Of a DNA stretch of 23,984 bases, positions 22,778 to 23,984 are shown one piece after another. The notes beneath the pieces were generated by a model that saw only the letters and a list, made by a program, of their open reading frames with translations, was not told where the DNA came from and did not search any database. Within the stretch, counting starts at the first letter, position 1. Each line of letters begins with the position of its first letter. Made by a program: the position numbers and the translations under genes. The stretch comes from Pseudomonadota bacterium (GTDB lineage: Bacteria; Pseudomonadota; Alphaproteobacteria; Caulobacterales; Caulobacteraceae): positions 1-23,984 of the forward strand of contig JAEYNH010000107.1 of the NCBI GenBank assembly GCA_023412655.1. Reading direction: 5' to 3'.

Positions 22778-23984
22778 GCCTGCGTTTCAATCGCCGATCG
22801 CTGCTGCGGGGCGCCCTTGGCGGCGGCGCGGTGGCCCTGGGCATTCCGGCCCTGGACATCTTCCTCGACGGTCACGGCAAGGCCTGGGCCGATGGCGCGC
22901 GGCTGCCCGTGCGGTTCGGCACCTATTTCTGGGGCCTTGGCCTGACGGACACGCCGACCGGCGGCACCCGCTGGGTGCCCAAGACCGTGGGCCACGGCTA
23001 CGAGATCACCCCCGAGCTTGAGGCCCTGCGTCCCGTGAAGGACAAGGTCTCGGTGCTCTCCGGCTTCCGGGTCATCGGCGACGGGCGGCCCAACATCGTC
23101 CACTGGACGGGCCATGCCGCCATCCTCTCGGGCGTCGCCCCCGCCGTAACCAACCGGATGGATGCGCCATCCTTCGACACCCGGGTGGCCGACGCCATCG
23201 GCGGAGGCGTCCGTTTCAAGGTCCTCGACGCCTCGGCGTCCGGCAAGGTGGTCAGCTATTCCACGCGGACGGGCTCGGCCTTCGCCACGCCCGACACCTC
23301 GCCGCTCGATCTCTACACCCGCCTGTTCGGACCCGGCTTCCAGGATCCCAACAGCCCGGACTGGAAGCCGGACCCGGCTATCATGCTGCAGCAGAGCGTG
23401 CTCTCGGCCGTCACCGAGCAGCGGCAGGCGCTCCTGGCCGATGTGGGCCGGGCCGACCAGGTGAAGCTGGATCACTACTTCACCTCCGTCCGCGAGATGG
23501 AGAACCAGCTGGCGCTGGCCCTGGAGCGGCCCGAGAAGTGCGAGTCCTGCGTCGTGCCGGCCGAGCCCGGCGCGCCGGTCAGGGGCGCCTCCGTTGACGT
23601 GGTCAACGCCAACACCAAGACCATGGCCAAGCTCCTGGCGATGGCCCTGGCCTGCAACCAGTCGAAGGTCTTCAACTTCGTGCATACGCCGGGCGCGTCC
23701 GAGACCTATGTCCCCGGCGAGAGCAAGATCTACCACCAGATCACCCACGACGAGCCCACCGACACCCGGCTGGGCTACCAGATCGAGACCAGCAAGCTGG
23801 CCGGCATGGTGATGGAAGGCCTCGGCTCCTTCCTCGCCGAACTGGACGCCATCAAGGAAGGCGACGGCACCCTGCTCGACCGCAGTCTGGTGATGGCCTT
23901 CAGCGACACGGGCTACGCCAAGATCCACTCCATCGAGAACATCCCGATCTTCCTGGCGGGGGGCGCCGGCGGGCGCCACAAGGC
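22774..23984 (+). CDS. DUF1552 Tat-exported protein (3' partial)
   Basis: At least 403 codons, running off the right edge of the window. The N-terminus has a twin-arginine signal (NRRSLLRGALGGGAVALGIP, ~6-25), so it is exported folded, perhaps with a cofactor. The body matches the DUF1552 family, which is nearly always next to the DUF1592-type protein: LSGFRVIGDG, HWTGHAAILSG, a VREMENQLALALE helix, and LLDRSLVMAFSDTGYAKIHS near the edge. The ATG overlaps the upstream stop by 4 bases and has GGGGAG upstream. The family's activity is not established; it belongs to a group with sulfatase-like folds in my recollection, which I cannot test here. Confidence 0.88.
   Translation, partial: MSLRFNRRSLLRGALGGGAVALGIPALDIFLDGHGKAWADGARLPVRFGTYFWGLGLTDTPTGGTRWVPKTVGHGYEITPELEALRPVKDKVSVLSGFRVIGDGRPNIVHWTGHAAILSGVAPAVTNRMDAPSFDTRVADAIGGGVRFKVLDASASGKVVSYSTRTGSAFATPDTSPLDLYTRLFGPGFQDPNSPDWKPDPAIMLQQSVLSAVTEQRQALLADVGRADQVKLDHYFTSVREMENQLALALERPEKCESCVVPAEPGAPVRGASVDVVNANTKTMAKLLAMALACNQSKVFNFVHTPGASETYVPGESKIYHQITHDEPTDTRLGYQIETSKLAGMVMEGLGSFLAELDAIKEGDGTLLDRSLVMAFSDTGYAKIHSIENIPIFLAGGAGGRHK

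Noticed and set aside
22732..23979. Minus-strand ORF of 415 codons
   Set aside because: Antisense to the DUF1552 gene, which has a proper start, Tat signal and family motifs.

Overview
The window is GC-rich and densely coded. It most resembles a free-living alphaproteobacterium, and Caulobacteraceae or relatives (Caulobacter, Phenylobacterium type) fit best. The reasons are a large 'Caulobacter-type' TonB-dependent receptor, a CopA/CopB/CusF copper locus with a CnrYXH-like sigma cassette, VirA/VirG-like regulators, and many GTG starts and 4-bp gene overlaps. The placement is inferred from gene content; there is no rRNA or other phylogenetic marker. I see no tRNA, rRNA, CRISPR array, transposase or phage gene.

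Bases 1-6318 hold regulation and oxidoreductases. A VirA-like histidine kinase (cut by the left edge) faces a minus-strand group made of a GMC flavoprotein oxidoreductase, a VirG-like response regulator and a 61-residue putative membrane peptide. A divergent regulator that joins an HTH, a receiver-like domain and a GAF domain follows, then a convergent SDR oxidoreductase. The response regulator has Asn where the phosphorylated Asp should be and Ala at the switch Ser/Thr. The kinase's C-terminal receiver-like domain has Cys at the Asp position.

Bases 6319-11342 hold a poorly coding 0.5-kb gap, a TPR/glycosyltransferase-like protein, and a tight minus-strand group: exported HExxH metallopeptidase, two PepSY membrane proteins and a HutC/GntR-UTRA repressor. 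Upstream, ending in its own hairpin terminator, is an 887-residue TonB-dependent receptor (11343-14006). Together these look like an outer-membrane uptake and processing system for a peptide or chelate, possibly controlled by a histidine-pathway-type repressor.

Bases 14007-14560 are a non-coding stretch rich in inverted repeats. Bases 14561-19410 are one minus-strand metal-resistance unit: cnrY-like anti-sigma, cnrX-like periplasmic metal sensor and cnrH-like ECF sigma (each joined by 4-bp overlaps), then copA, copB and cusF, ending in a strong terminator. The sensor keeps the residues known to bind Ni/Co in CnrX, yet the cassette sits directly upstream of copper genes.

Bases 19592-23984 hold a lone PapD-like periplasmic chaperone-like protein, a small cytochrome c, and a divergent pair of DUF1587/1595/1592/1588/1585 c-heme protein and Tat-exported DUF1552 protein. 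The last is cut by the right edge.
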